DNA of 64,000 bases from an uncultured bacterium (GTDB lineage: Bacteria; Bacillota; Clostridia; Oscillospirales; Ruminococcaceae), in NCBI GenBank assembly GCA_905214345.1, contig CAJMLV010000012.1, forward strand, positions 3,850 to 67,849, written 5' to 3'. Within the stretch, counting starts at the first letter, position 1; each line of letters opens with the position of its first letter. The notes below the pieces were generated by a model that did no database searches, was not told the DNA's origin, and worked only from the letters and a program-made list of their open reading frames with translations. The position numbers and the translations under genes were made by a program. This document shows positions 23,785 through 31,304 of this stretch, piece after piece.

Positions 23785-25719
23785 ATGCCGAAGCTGCCTG
23801 TCCTGCAAACTTTCCGCCGTGTCCGAAATGCGGCCTGCCAAGCGCTGGAAGCCCAGTCTGTTCCGGTGCGCTGGCTGGTCCGGGGTGTGCTGCTGCTGGC
23901 TGTTATTCTTGCTGGCGGCGCCATCACTGCGTATGGCGGACTGCTGCTGGTGTTGTTGCTGTGGGCTCTGTGTACCGGTACCCTGTGGGTGTTGCTGGGA
24001 GCGGCGTGGAAAACAGCCTTTCCCGGTGAGCCCTGGAAACAGGACCGTCTGTTCCGCCGCTGCCTTCTCATAGGGGCGCTGGCGGGCGTGCTGTTCATCG
24101 CCGGGCTGGTGTTTTACCGGCAGACCGTTTACGGCGAGGACGCCATCAACTACTACGCCAAGCAGAACCTGCTGTTCAACAGCTTTGCCACCAGCGGGTT
24201 CTACGGGGTGAGCAATCTGGCCGAAAACCTGCTTACCGCTGATTATAAGATGTTCATGAACCTCTTTGTCAGCCTGCCGTATCTGTTGCTGCCCCGCACC
24301 ATCAACATGTTCATGGTCAGCTACGCCCTGACCTGCTTTGTGCCCATGTGGACCGCCCTGCTTATGGTGGCCAAAAAGCTGCTGGGTGTGCTGACTCCCC
24401 GGGTTTCGGATACCCGGCGGGGAATTTACTACGGGCTGTGCATGGGAGCCATGGTGCTGTGGCCCATGTTCCTCTGGCCCGCCACCCATGGCATGCCCGA
24501 TGCTTTCGGCCTGACTTTTGCGGCCGTTATTCTGCTGCTGTGCGCGGACTATCGCTTCGACAAGCTGGATTGGCCCCGCCTGGCAGCCCTCTTTGTCGCT
24601 ACCTTTGCCCTGATCCTCACCCGCCGGTGGTATATGTTCTGGGTGGTGGCCTTCTACCTGTGCTATTCTGTGGCGGTCCTGGCGGGGGCTTCCCGACGCG
24701 GCGCCTTCCGCAAGGTGCTGGGCAACCTGCTGCGCTTCGGTCTGCCTTCGGTGGCGGTGATCGTGGTGGTGCTGCTGCCTACCTTCCGCACCATCCTTAC
24801 CACCGATTATGCCGACATCTACGGCGCCTATTACGGCGGCGGTTTTGTGGAAAACTGTCTGGGTCAGCTGAAGACCCAGGGGGCGCTCTGGCTGCTGGTC
24901 TGCCTGGCCGGGCTGGTGGTGGTTCTTCGCCGCCGGGAAACCCGGATTCCGGCCGTTGTCACGGTGCTGACCTCTGCACTGGCCATGGTGCTCTTTACCC
25001 GCACCCAGTCCCTGGGGGATCATCAGAGCCTGATTCTGGCGCCTGCCTATCTGCTGGGCCTGTTCGCTGCGGCAGCTGCGGTCTGCTCAGCGGGACGCAC
25101 GGCGGTCGTGCGCTGCGGTACGGTGGCGCTGTCCGCTCTTTTTGCGGTGAACTTCGGCAATGCTTTGCGTCTGTCGGGAGCCAACGTGTCCACGGTGCTC
25201 CTCAGCGGGGAAAGCCTGGACCTGACCCGCCGCACCGACCTGGAAGCCATGAAAGCCGTCACCGATTTTGTGCTGGAAAACTGTGCCGAGGATGAGACCG
25301 TCTACATCAACATCGACACCGACGGGTACAGCGGTTCTACTTTCGCTTACAGTGATCCGGCCCACCCCCAGCTGCAAAGTATGATCTTGTGGGAGAACAG
25401 CGTGCCTTCCACCCACGGTTTTCCCACCGGTATCTGGACCTCCCGCTATGTGATGGTCACCGACAAGCTGGACGAAGGCGGTCTGGTAGGGGCGGTGAAT
25501 GTGGCCCTGCGCACCCAGACCCCCAGCAGCAGCCATTACACCTATGTGACCGAATTCAACCTGCAGAACGGCGTGGTGCTGTATTGCTATGAACGCACTT
25601 CGGCCCCGGATGCGGCGGAAGCCGAGTATTACAAGCAGGTCTTTGCCGAATACGACGCCCGCTGGCCGGAACTGTTCAGCCAACGCATTGACGAATATAT
25701 GGCCGGGCTGGAAGAATAA
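23785..25719 (+). CDS. Large polytopic membrane protein (unknown, possible GT-C-type fold)
   Basis: 644 residues with roughly eleven to twelve hydrophobic helices up to about residue 460 and a C-terminal soluble domain of about 160 residues (DLEAMKAVTDFVLENCAEDETVYIN onward in part). An acidic loop after an early helix (YRQTVYGEDAINYY) and the overall helix-plus-soluble-tail plan resemble GT-C glycosyltransferases that use lipid-linked donors. That is an architectural guess, since no signature is decisive. AGGGAG lies eight bases before the ATG. It is followed by a lipoprotein and a sortase, so a surface role is plausible. Confidence 0.6.
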   Translation: MPKLPVLQTFRRVRNAACQALEAQSVPVRWLVRGVLLLAVILAGGAITAYGGLLLVLLLWALCTGTLWVLLGAAWKTAFPGEPWKQDRLFRRCLLIGALAGVLFIAGLVFYRQTVYGEDAINYYAKQNLLFNSFATSGFYGVSNLAENLLTADYKMFMNLFVSLPYLLLPRTINMFMVSYALTCFVPMWTALLMVAKKLLGVLTPRVSDTRRGIYYGLCMGAMVLWPMFLWPATHGMPDAFGLTFAAVILLLCADYRFDKLDWPRLAALFVATFALILTRRWYMFWVVAFYLCYSVAVLAGASRRGAFRKVLGNLLRFGLPSVAVIVVVLLPTFRTILTTDYADIYGAYYGGGFVENCLGQLKTQGALWLLVCLAGLVVVLRRRETRIPAVVTVLTSALAMVLFTRTQSLGDHQSLILAPAYLLGLFAAAAAVCSAGRTAVVRCGTVALSALFAVNFGNALRLSGANVSTVLLSGESLDLTRRTDLEAMKAVTDFVLENCAEDETVYINIDTDGYSGSTFAYSDPAHPQLQSMILWENSVPSTHGFPTGIWTSRYVMVTDKLDEGGLVGAVNVALRTQTPSSSHYTYVTEFNLQNGVVLYCYERTSAPDAAEAEYYKQVFAEYDARWPELFSQRIDEYMAGLEE

Positions 25720-25764
25720 ACGGTAAAAATTGTAACCGAATCGTAACATATTTTTGCCATTCCC

Positions 25765-25793
25765 TTGACGAAAACCGCCCTGCATGGTATATT
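25765..25793 (+). promoter_or_regulatory. Strong SigA promoter of the lipoprotein gene
   Basis: TTGACG (25765-25770), 17 bases, TATATT (25788-25793) with a TGG extension. A leader of about 140 bases follows, with a 7-bp hairpin (GCAGCCT 25870-25876, AGGCTGC 25888-25894). Confidence 0.75.
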
Positions 25794-25939
25794 TATAGGC
25801 AGAATATCTTGGCTGATTGGGTTTTCCCACTTGTTTTGGCGGCTTTTCCGCCTCATCGCTCTGAACGCAGCAGCCTGCTGTGCCGGTAGGCTGCCTGGCT
25901 TTGTTACGCCTGCGTTACCAAAAGGAGGTCAGCTTCCCA

Positions 25940-26266
25940 TTGAAGCGTTTTCTTTGCGTGGTCCTGGTTGCCGCGCTGATGGTTTTCTTTGCCGCCTGCG
26001 GCAGCGATCTGCTCTCGTCTGAACCCGAAGCGACCGCCGCACCCACGGCATCGTCATCCCGCAATGTCCGCAGTGAGCCGGTCAAGGTGACCGAGACCTA
26101 CGCCAATGCGGACAATGTCACCGATTCCCAGACGGAGTCGGAACCCCAGACCGCCGAAACGGCGGAAACCCCCGAAACAGGGGATTTTCCGGTGGTGTAT
26201 TTCGCCGGGGTACTGGGCTTGATCCTGATTTGTTCCGCCGGGCTGCTGATGCTGCGGCGTATCTGA
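25940..26266 (+). CDS. Small lipoprotein with C-terminal TPETG sorting-like signal
   Basis: 108 residues starting at TTG 25940, chosen because AAAGGAGGTC lies nine bases upstream. The N-terminus is a lipoprotein signal peptide (MKRFLCVVLVAALMVFFAAC) with lipobox Cys20. A Ser/Thr/Ala/Glu-rich stretch follows. The C-terminus has TPETGD at 77-82, a hydrophobic helix (about 84-105) and a terminal RRI, which is the layout of a sortase cell-wall sorting signal. Having both a lipid anchor site and a sorting signal is odd. The sortase gene 124 bases downstream is its likely partner. The promoter is strong, so this may be abundant. Confidence 0.72.
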   Translation: MKRFLCVVLVAALMVFFAACGSDLLSSEPEATAAPTASSSRNVRSEPVKVTETYANADNVTDSQTESEPQTAETAETPETGDFPVVYFAGVLGLILICSAGLLMLRRI

Positions 26267-26390
26267 TCACAACCTGGATCGTCAGGGGCGCGCACGGCGC
26301 GTTTGCCGGGCCGGTTTTGGTACCGGGCGGCAGGCACGCGGTGGGCGCCCTGTTTCGTTTTTGATTTCTGTGTAAGGAGGATACCGCCCC

Positions 26391-27326
26391 ATGCCCCGCA
26401 AACAACGCTACCGCCGCCTGCAGGGCAACAGCGCCTACTATCCCTTCGGCGCCCGCAAGGTCCTGCGCCAGAAACAGCGCCGCCATGCCCGGCTGCTGCG
26501 CTGGGCGGGGATTCTGGTGCTGTGCGGGGCCGCGGCGCTGCTGCTGCGTCAGGTGGTGTTCCGCGGCGGGCAGCCCACGCCACCCCCGGTTCCTGCCACG
26601 GCGGAGACTGCCACCCGGGAGACCGCCCGACGTCCCACCGTCACGGTACGTCCGGCCACCGTGGATGCCCTGGCAGGGCAGGGAACTGCCGAATCCGCCC
26701 TGCCGGAGGAACCCCAGACGACCGCCACCCCGCTGCCCCAAGCCGAGATCCTGCCCCAGTACCGGGAACTGTATGAGAAAAACAGCGATATGGTGGGGTG
26801 GCTGCGCATCGACGGCACTGATATCGACTATCCCGTCATGCAGACCCCCGGGGACAACGAATATTACCTGCGCCGTGGTTTTGACAAGGTGTATGCTACT
26901 TCGGGTTCTCTTTTCCTGGATGAGCGCTGCAGCCTTGGACCGGACACCACCGCCAACTGGCTGATATACGGCCATAATATGAGTGACGGCAGCATGCTGG
27001 GGCAGCTGGACTGTTACGAGGACCCGGAATTTTATGCCGAACACCCCACCTTTACCTTTGACACCCTGACGACGCCCGGCACCTGGCAGGTGGTGGCGGT
27101 GATCCGCACCACCCTGGGCGCCGACGAATGGCCCTACTACACCTTCTTTGATGCCGACAGCCGGGCGGATTGGCAGCGGCGGGTGGACGCCATTCTGGAC
27201 CTGGCGCTGTATGATACGGGGGTGGAGCCGGAGTACGGCGACCAGCTTCTCACCCTGTCCACCTGCGGGACGTCCAGCTTTTACACCGATGAGCGGTTTG
27301 CTGTGCTGGCGGTGCGGGTGGAGTAA
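26391..27326 (+). CDS. Class B sortase
   Basis: 311 residues. A basic cytoplasmic N-terminus and one membrane helix (about 35-53) lead to a Pro/Thr linker and a sortase beta-barrel. The catalytic triad is visible: His195 in YGHNM, Cys292 in LSTCG and Arg302 in DERFAV. The WLRIDGTDIDYPVMQ region near residue 140 is typical of class B. Sortases cleave a sorting motif and join the protein to an amine on the wall or a pilin. TAAGGAGG lies before the ATG. The adjacent TPETG lipoprotein is the obvious candidate substrate. Confidence 0.92.
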   Translation: MPRKQRYRRLQGNSAYYPFGARKVLRQKQRRHARLLRWAGILVLCGAAALLLRQVVFRGGQPTPPPVPATAETATRETARRPTVTVRPATVDALAGQGTAESALPEEPQTTATPLPQAEILPQYRELYEKNSDMVGWLRIDGTDIDYPVMQTPGDNEYYLRRGFDKVYATSGSLFLDERCSLGPDTTANWLIYGHNMSDGSMLGQLDCYEDPEFYAEHPTFTFDTLTTPGTWQVVAVIRTTLGADEWPYYTFFDADSRADWQRRVDAILDLALYDTGVEPEYGDQLLTLSTCGTSSFYTDERFAVLAVRVE

Positions 27327-27332
27327 ACCCTC

Positions 27333-27361
27333 TTGCTTTTTCGGCGGGAATCCGCTATGAT
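27333..27361 (+). promoter_or_regulatory. SigA-type promoter of the YdbC-like gene
   Basis: TTGCTT (27333-27338), 17 bases, TATGAT (27356-27361), 41 bases before the ATG at 27403. Confidence 0.65.
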
Positions 27362-27402
27362 GATAGCGTTATCTATATCAGAGAAAAAGGAGCCAACTGA
27401 AA

Positions 27403-27624
27403 ATGGCAGAATTCAAGTATGAAATCACCGAGCGCATCGCCGTGCTGTCCACCAACGCCAGCGGCTGGGAGCGTCAGCTGAACATGGTCAGCTGGAACGG
27501 CAAGGAGCCCAAGTATGACCTGCGCGACTGGTCCCCGGACGGCAGCAAGATGGGCAAGGGCATCAGCATGACCCAGGAAGAACTGGCCACCCTGAAGGGC
27601 ATTCTGGAAGAGATGGATCTGTAA
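27403..27624 (+). CDS. PC4/YdbC-type ssDNA-binding domain protein
   Basis: 73-residue protein with the YdbC/PC4 pattern: EFKYEITERIAVLSTN, then GWERQLNMVSWNGKEPKYDLRDW and a C-terminal helix (MTQEELATLKGIL). The related human PC4 and bacterial YdbC bind single-stranded nucleic acid as dimers through a curved sheet. AAAAAGGAG gives the ribosome site. The stop overlaps the start of the HD-domain gene by one base (TAATG), so the two are coupled. Confidence 0.85.
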   Translation: MAEFKYEITERIAVLSTNASGWERQLNMVSWNGKEPKYDLRDWSPDGSKMGKGISMTQEELATLKGILEEMDL

Positions 27625-28214
27625 TGGAAGACTACCGCCAGCAGTTTATCGATCTGTATAATCAGAATATCACCCGCCCCGGCGCCGACCGCCTGCTGAA
27701 ATGGCTGGACGGCACCGACTTTTTCCGCGCGCCCGCATCCACCAAGTTTCACGGCGCCTGTGAGCAAGGGTTGGTGATGCACAGCATCAACGTCTATAAT
27801 GCCATGATGCAGCATTTCTTCACCGAAGGGGATAATGCCGAGACCTTTGCGGTCTGTGCTCTGCTGCACGATGTGTGCAAGGCCAACTTTTATAAAGTAG
27901 GTACCCGCAACGTGAAGAACGACGCCACCGGCCAGTGGGAAAAAGTTCCCTTCTATCAGGTGGCAGACCAGCTGCCCTATGGACACGGCGAAAAGAGCGT
28001 GTATCTGATCGAGCATTTCATGCGGCTGAAAACCGACGAAGCCATCGCCATCCGCTGGCATATGGGAGGATTTGACGAGGCGGTGCGGGGCGGCAGTTTT
28101 GCCATCAGCGATGCGTACAATCGGTATCCGCTGGCAGTCAAGCTGCACACCGCCGACCTGATTGCGACCTACCTCATGGAACAGGGCACCAGCCAGGTGG
28201 AAAACGGCCATTGA
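27624..28214 (+). CDS. HD-domain phosphohydrolase
   Basis: 196 residues with an HD metal-binding fold. His43 (FHGAC), His53 (VMHSINVY), His82-Asp83 (LLHDVCK) and a later Asp in LHTADLIATY give the H-HD-D set. HD proteins of this size usually cleave nucleotides or phosphate esters; the substrate is unknown. It is translationally coupled to the YdbC-like gene, which hints at a nucleic-acid or nucleotide link. A strong terminator follows at 28227. Confidence 0.82.
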   Translation: MEDYRQQFIDLYNQNITRPGADRLLKWLDGTDFFRAPASTKFHGACEQGLVMHSINVYNAMMQHFFTEGDNAETFAVCALLHDVCKANFYKVGTRNVKNDATGQWEKVPFYQVADQLPYGHGEKSVYLIEHFMRLKTDEAIAIRWHMGGFDEAVRGGSFAISDAYNRYPLAVKLHTADLIATYLMEQGTSQVENGH

Positions 28215-28226
28215 ATTCCAAAACAA

Positions 28227-28275
28227 CACCCCCGCCACTCCGGTGCAGACCGGGTATGGCGGGGGTGCCTTTTTA
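28227..28275 (+). terminator. Intrinsic terminator after the HD-domain gene
   Basis: 11-bp stem CACCCCCGCCA (28227-28237) with its complement (28257-28267), then CCTTTTT. Confidence 0.88.
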
Positions 28276-28440
28276 CTTTCTCTTCACAGCAATCCAAAGC
28301 AAAACCCCCGTGACGGGATACGCCGGGGGTGGTGCCTGGGGCAGGGTGAAGGGAGTCTCCCGCGGCCTAAAAAACAGTCCACCGGACTGTTTTTTGCGCT
28401 CTGCGGAGCGCCGGCCTTTTCGACTCCTCTTCACAGCAAA
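28276..28440. repeat. Intergenic palindrome cluster with a decayed copy of the tRNA-Gly 3' end and terminator
   Basis: The segment CTCTTCACAGCAATCC followed by a GC hairpin around GGGATAC and then GGGGCAGGGTGAAGGGAGTC repeats, in degenerate form, the tRNA-Gly terminator and 3' arm found at 28427-28510. That copy shares CTCTTCACAGCAAATCC, GGGATAC and GCAGGTGAAGGGAGTC. A separate 12-bp palindrome AAAAAACAGTCC-ACC-complement (28369-28395) and a GC hairpin lie within it. No open frame with a ribosome site is seen. Confidence 0.6.
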
Positions 28441-28491
28441 TCCAAAAAGAAAGCCCCACAGCGGGATACGCTGTGGGGCTTTCTTTTTGGA
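28441..28491 (-). terminator. Terminator of tRNA-Gly: 22-bp perfect hairpin
   Basis: A 22-bp perfect inverted repeat (28441-28462 with 28470-28491) has a 7-base loop and T-rich arms. It overlaps the tRNA's encoded CCA, so the hairpin begins at the discriminator base of the tRNA. Confidence 0.85.
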
Positions 28492-28562
28492 GCAGGTGAA
28501 GGGAGTCGAACCCTCGTCCTCAGCTTGGAAGGCTGATGTACTAGCCGTTGTACGACACCTGC
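28488..28562 (-). tRNA. tRNA-Gly (anticodon TCC), CCA encoded
   Basis: Minus-strand cloverleaf of 75 bases including CCA. The acceptor stem pairs GCAGGTG with CACCTGC. The anticodon loop CTTCCAA sits on stem TCAGC/GCTGA, and the T arm is AGGGTTCGACTCCCT. Discriminator T and CCA are encoded and overlap the terminator hairpin. Gly(UCC) reads GGA/GGG codons. Confidence 0.95.
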
Positions 28563-28621
28563 ACGGTATTTGTAATTATACCTGTGCAGGTGCCGGTTTG
28601 TCAAGTCGAAATCAGAAGGTT

Positions 28622-29281
28622 TCAGAATTCCTTTTTCGTATAAATCATGGTGCTGATCCACCAACTGATGACAAACAACACCAGTCCGGCCGCAATCAGG
28701 CCGCCGCTGAAGAAAAGCAGGCTGGTTTCATCCATTGCGATGACCGGCGAGGCAAGGGAAGACGAATCGGACTGGGTGGCGTAGGAAGTGAAAGCCACCA
28801 GCCCCACACTGATGCCGATAGCCACGATCACCCCGGACCGCGCCTTGGCCGCGCCCAGCTTGTAAGAAAGAGGAAGGGTCAGCGCGTAGTAGATCAGCAC
28901 CAGACCCAGGGATACCAGGCAGCCGGCCAGATTGTACATCAGGTTTTCCTGCAGTTCGCCCTTGAACAGGTCGCTGACCGTGAGCAGAATTTCCGCCAGA
29001 ACAAAGCTGCCGGCCATCCAGCCCAGCGCCAGCAGATACTTGGCACCCACCAGCTGCCCGGGGGAAACAGGCAGTGTGCGGGCGTAGGCGTCCCAGTGGC
29101 TCATCTCGTCAAAGGAGAGGGTGGAGGCGATGTACAGGCCGCCCATGAACACCAGGGCAAACAGCATGAAGGCCATATCCAGGGTATAGGCCATGGCTGT
29201 GTACAGTACGACGACCAACAGAAAATTTTTACGGTAGCTGGACCAGATGGTCATCTGGTCTTTATGCAACAAACCCATCAT
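28622..29281 (-). CDS. ABC-2-type transporter permease
   Basis: 219-residue membrane protein with six hydrophobic helices and no enzymatic motif, the size of ABC-2 permeases paired with stand-alone ATPases. It is the third gene of the GntR-ATPase-permease operon, and its ATG overlaps the ATPase stop (ATGATG region at 29276-29281), with GGGAGGGA as ribosome site. Such operons, of the YtrA/BcrA type, often respond to cell-wall-active antibiotics; the substrate here is unknown. Confidence 0.85.
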   Translation of the reverse strand: MMGLLHKDQMTIWSSYRKNFLLVVVLYTAMAYTLDMAFMLFALVFMGGLYIASTLSFDEMSHWDAYARTLPVSPGQLVGAKYLLALGWMAGSFVLAEILLTVSDLFKGELQENLMYNLAGCLVSLGLVLIYYALTLPLSYKLGAAKARSGVIVAIGISVGLVAFTSYATQSDSSSLASPVIAMDETSLLFFSGGLIAAGLVLFVISWWISTMIYTKKEF

Positions 29282-30141
29282 TGTGCGTCCCTCCCGCTGT
29301 AAAACCGCATGATGTCATCAATACCGGCCGGGTCACATACCGCGCCCGGCAGCAGGCGCAGCACTTCCGCCCGGCCCTTGACCAGGGTCTCGCACCCGAA
29401 AGCTCCCCGCCGGGTGTGGACGGCCGTGCTTTCCGGCAGGCGGCGCAGGTCAGCTTCACCGCAGCGCAGCAATCCGTATTCCTGCATCAGGATGTCCTTA
29501 TCTTCGTGGAAGAGCAGCTTGCCGTGGTGCAGGTAGGCAATGGAATCCGCCACCTGTTCCAGGTCGCTGGTGATGTGGCTGCTCATCAGGATGGTATGGG
29601 TCTCGTCCTGGATAAAATCCAGGAACAAATCCAGGATCTCCCCGCGGACCACCGGGTCCAGCCCGGCGGTGGGTTCATCCAGCACCAGCATTTCCGGTGC
29701 GTGGGCCAGGGCGGTGGCCAGGCTCAGTTTCATCCGCATACCGCGGCTGTATTCCTTTACCTTCTTGTTTGCATCCAGACCAAAGCGGTCCAGATACCCG
29801 GCAAAGGCACTGTCATTCCAACGATTTTTGAAAATCCCCGCCATGCTGCGGCCGATGTGGGCGGCATTCATTCCTTCGTAGAAATAGGCGTCCTCAAACA
29901 CCACACCCACCCGGGCTCGGATGGCGGCGTCCCGGGGGCTGCCGCCCAGCAGTTCGGCCCGGCCGTTGTCCGGCGGATTCACGCCGGTCAGAATTTTCAG
30001 GGTGGTGGTCTTGCCGGCACCGTTTTCGCCCACCAGCCCCACAATGGTCCCGGCAGGAATGGTCAGGTCCACCGGACCCAGGGTGAAATCTTTGTATTGC
30101 TTTTTTATGCCGTTGAGAACGGCGGCTGCTTTGTCAGGCAT
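29278..30141 (-). CDS. ABC transporter ATP-binding protein
   Basis: 287-residue nucleotide-binding subunit. Walker A is GENGAGKTT (residues 38-46), the signature is YSRGMRMKLSLA, Walker B is MLVLDEPTAGLD and the switch His is in MSSHITSDLEQ. The roughly 80-residue C-terminal extension is typical of BcrA-like exporters. It lies between a GntR regulator (4-base gap) and the permease (overlap), so it is the motor of that pump. Confidence 0.93.
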   Translation of the reverse strand: MPDKAAAVLNGIKKQYKDFTLGPVDLTIPAGTIVGLVGENGAGKTTTLKILTGVNPPDNGRAELLGGSPRDAAIRARVGVVFEDAYFYEGMNAAHIGRSMAGIFKNRWNDSAFAGYLDRFGLDANKKVKEYSRGMRMKLSLATALAHAPEMLVLDEPTAGLDPVVRGEILDLFLDFIQDETHTILMSSHITSDLEQVADSIAYLHHGKLLFHEDKDILMQEYGLLRCGEADLRRLPESTAVHTRRGAFGCETLVKGRAEVLRLLPGAVCDPAGIDDIMRFYSGRDAQ

Positions 30142-30144
30142 GAT

Positions 30145-30516
30145 TCAGCCCTCCCACAAAAGCTGTAATGTCTCGGTTACTTCCGCAAGGGTGATCCCGC
30201 CCCGGCGGGCGGCTTCCATGGCGTTCTGCAGATGCCCTTCCACCTGTTTAAGACATTCCTCCCGGTGGAGTTCGGGGTTCTGGGGCGCCACAAAGCTGCC
30301 GCGGCCGGGCATGGTGTGGATAAACCCTTCCGCTTCCAGATCTTCGTAAGCTCGTTTGGTCGTGATAACGCTGATGCGCAGCTCCTTGGCCAGCATCCGG
30401 ATACTGGGCAGGGCGTCGCCTTCTTGCAGTTCGCCGGAAAAAATCTTGTCCTTGATCTGCCGCGTGATCTGCGCGTAGATCGGTTCGCTTCCGGTGTTGG
30501 AGATGAATAACTCCAT
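30145..30516 (-). CDS. GntR-family transcriptional regulator (YtrA subfamily)
   Basis: 123 residues: an N-terminal winged helix-turn-helix (PIYAQITRQIKDKIFSGEL, then LPSIRMLAKELRISVITTKRAYEDLEAEGFI in part) and a short helical C-terminal dimer domain of about 45 residues, the YtrA layout. It is the first gene of the ABC operon and probably its repressor. A TGTATA-N7-TATACA dyad overlaps the promoter -10. The ribosome site GAAGGAGGG is strong. Confidence 0.93.
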   Translation of the reverse strand: MELFISNTGSEPIYAQITRQIKDKIFSGELQEGDALPSIRMLAKELRISVITTKRAYEDLEAEGFIHTMPGRGSFVAPQNPELHREECLKQVEGHLQNAMEAARRGGITLAEVTETLQLLWEG

Positions 30517-30557
30517 GGGGTCCCTCCTTCGGGCAGGTATCTGAACTGTTCATATCC

Positions 30558-30595
30558 TGTATAAACAGTATATACACGATATACACAGTTGTCAA
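30558..30595 (-). promoter_or_regulatory. GntR/ABC operon promoter with overlapping operator
   Basis: On the minus strand TTGACA (30590-30595), 17 bases, TATACT (30567-30572). A dyad TGTATA-N7-TATACA spans 30558-30576 and covers the -10, a likely autoregulatory GntR site. Confidence 0.75.
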
Positions 30596-30657
30596 TACCG
30601 GCGGGAAAAATTTTCGCCAACCGGTTCCTTTGCCTTTGCGCGGACCGGTTTTTCTGA

Positions 30658-30663
30658 TATAAT
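30658..30663 (+). promoter_or_regulatory. -10 element of the PsiE-like gene
   Basis: TATAAT at 30658-30663 with a weak -35 (TTTGCG, 17 bases upstream). Confidence 0.45.
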
Positions 30664-30705
30664 AAGTAATACTACAAGTTGCGCGCCCTTTCGGCGCAGG
30701 AAAGG

Positions 30706-31233
30706 ATGTCCCCGCCCATGACGCCCGACGCTCCCCGCACGCCGTTTTTCCTTCGTCTGCATATCCGCAACAAAGAGCGCCGCATCACCCAGATCATGCG
30801 CGATCAGGTGGCCGCGGCTGCCAGCCTGCTGGAAATGCTGCTCTCGGTGCTGGTTCTGGCCGGTTTGCTGGTCAGCACCATTCCCATCGCCCAGGAAATG
30901 CTCTCTCTCTGGTTTTCCGAAAACACCGACGCATTCCAGACTTTCCTGGGGCATGCCTTTAACCTGGTCATCGGCATCGAGTTCATCAAGATGCTGGCCA
31001 AGCACAGCCCCGGCAGCGCTCTGGAAGTGCTGCTGTACGCCATTGCCCGCCACATGATCCTGGGCCATGGCTCTGCGGTGGATGACCTGATCAGCGTGAT
31101 CTCCATTGGCCTGATCTTCCTCATCCGCAAATTTGTGTTTGTGCCCAGTTTCGGTTCTTCCATGCCGGATGGCCAAAAAGCCCCGGATATGGTGGAGTGC
31201 AACCATCACGACAGTGACGAAACTTTCGGCTGA
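30706..31233 (+). CDS. PsiE-like membrane protein
   Basis: 175 residues (from ATG 30706; ATG 30718 is also possible, 171 residues) with about four hydrophobic helices. The conserved-type segments FKMLAKHSPGS (here FIKMLAKHSPGSALEVLLYAIARHMIL) and the helix-loop pattern match the phosphate-starvation-inducible PsiE family, whose function is unknown. AGGAAAGG is the ribosome site for either start. It is monocistronic and ends at a shared terminator with cysE. Confidence 0.7.
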   Translation: MSPPMTPDAPRTPFFLRLHIRNKERRITQIMRDQVAAAASLLEMLLSVLVLAGLLVSTIPIAQEMLSLWFSENTDAFQTFLGHAFNLVIGIEFIKMLAKHSPGSALEVLLYAIARHMILGHGSAVDDLISVISIGLIFLIRKFVFVPSFGSSMPDGQKAPDMVECNHHDSDETFG

Positions 31234-31242
31234 TACAAAAAC

Positions 31243-31286
31243 AAGCGCCCGCGGCCTTCCCGATAGGGAAAGCGCTGCGGGCGCTT
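31243..31286. terminator. Bidirectional terminator between the PsiE-like gene and cysE
   Basis: Outer stem AAGCGCCCGC (31243-31252) with its complement (31277-31286), and an inner TCCC-GATA-GGGA hairpin. Confidence 0.75.
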
Positions 31287-31304
31287 TGCAGTTCTGTAAA
31301 AAAA

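Noticed and set aside
27360..28214. Idea that the YdbC-like and HD genes form a toxin-antitoxin or defence pair.
   Set aside because: Sizes, strong conservation of housekeeping-type motifs and lack of any toxin fold do not support it; they are only translationally coupled.
28215..28540. Small plus-strand reading frames across the tRNA and palindrome region.
   Set aside because: They have no ribosome site, cross two terminators and a tRNA, and encode low-complexity sequence.
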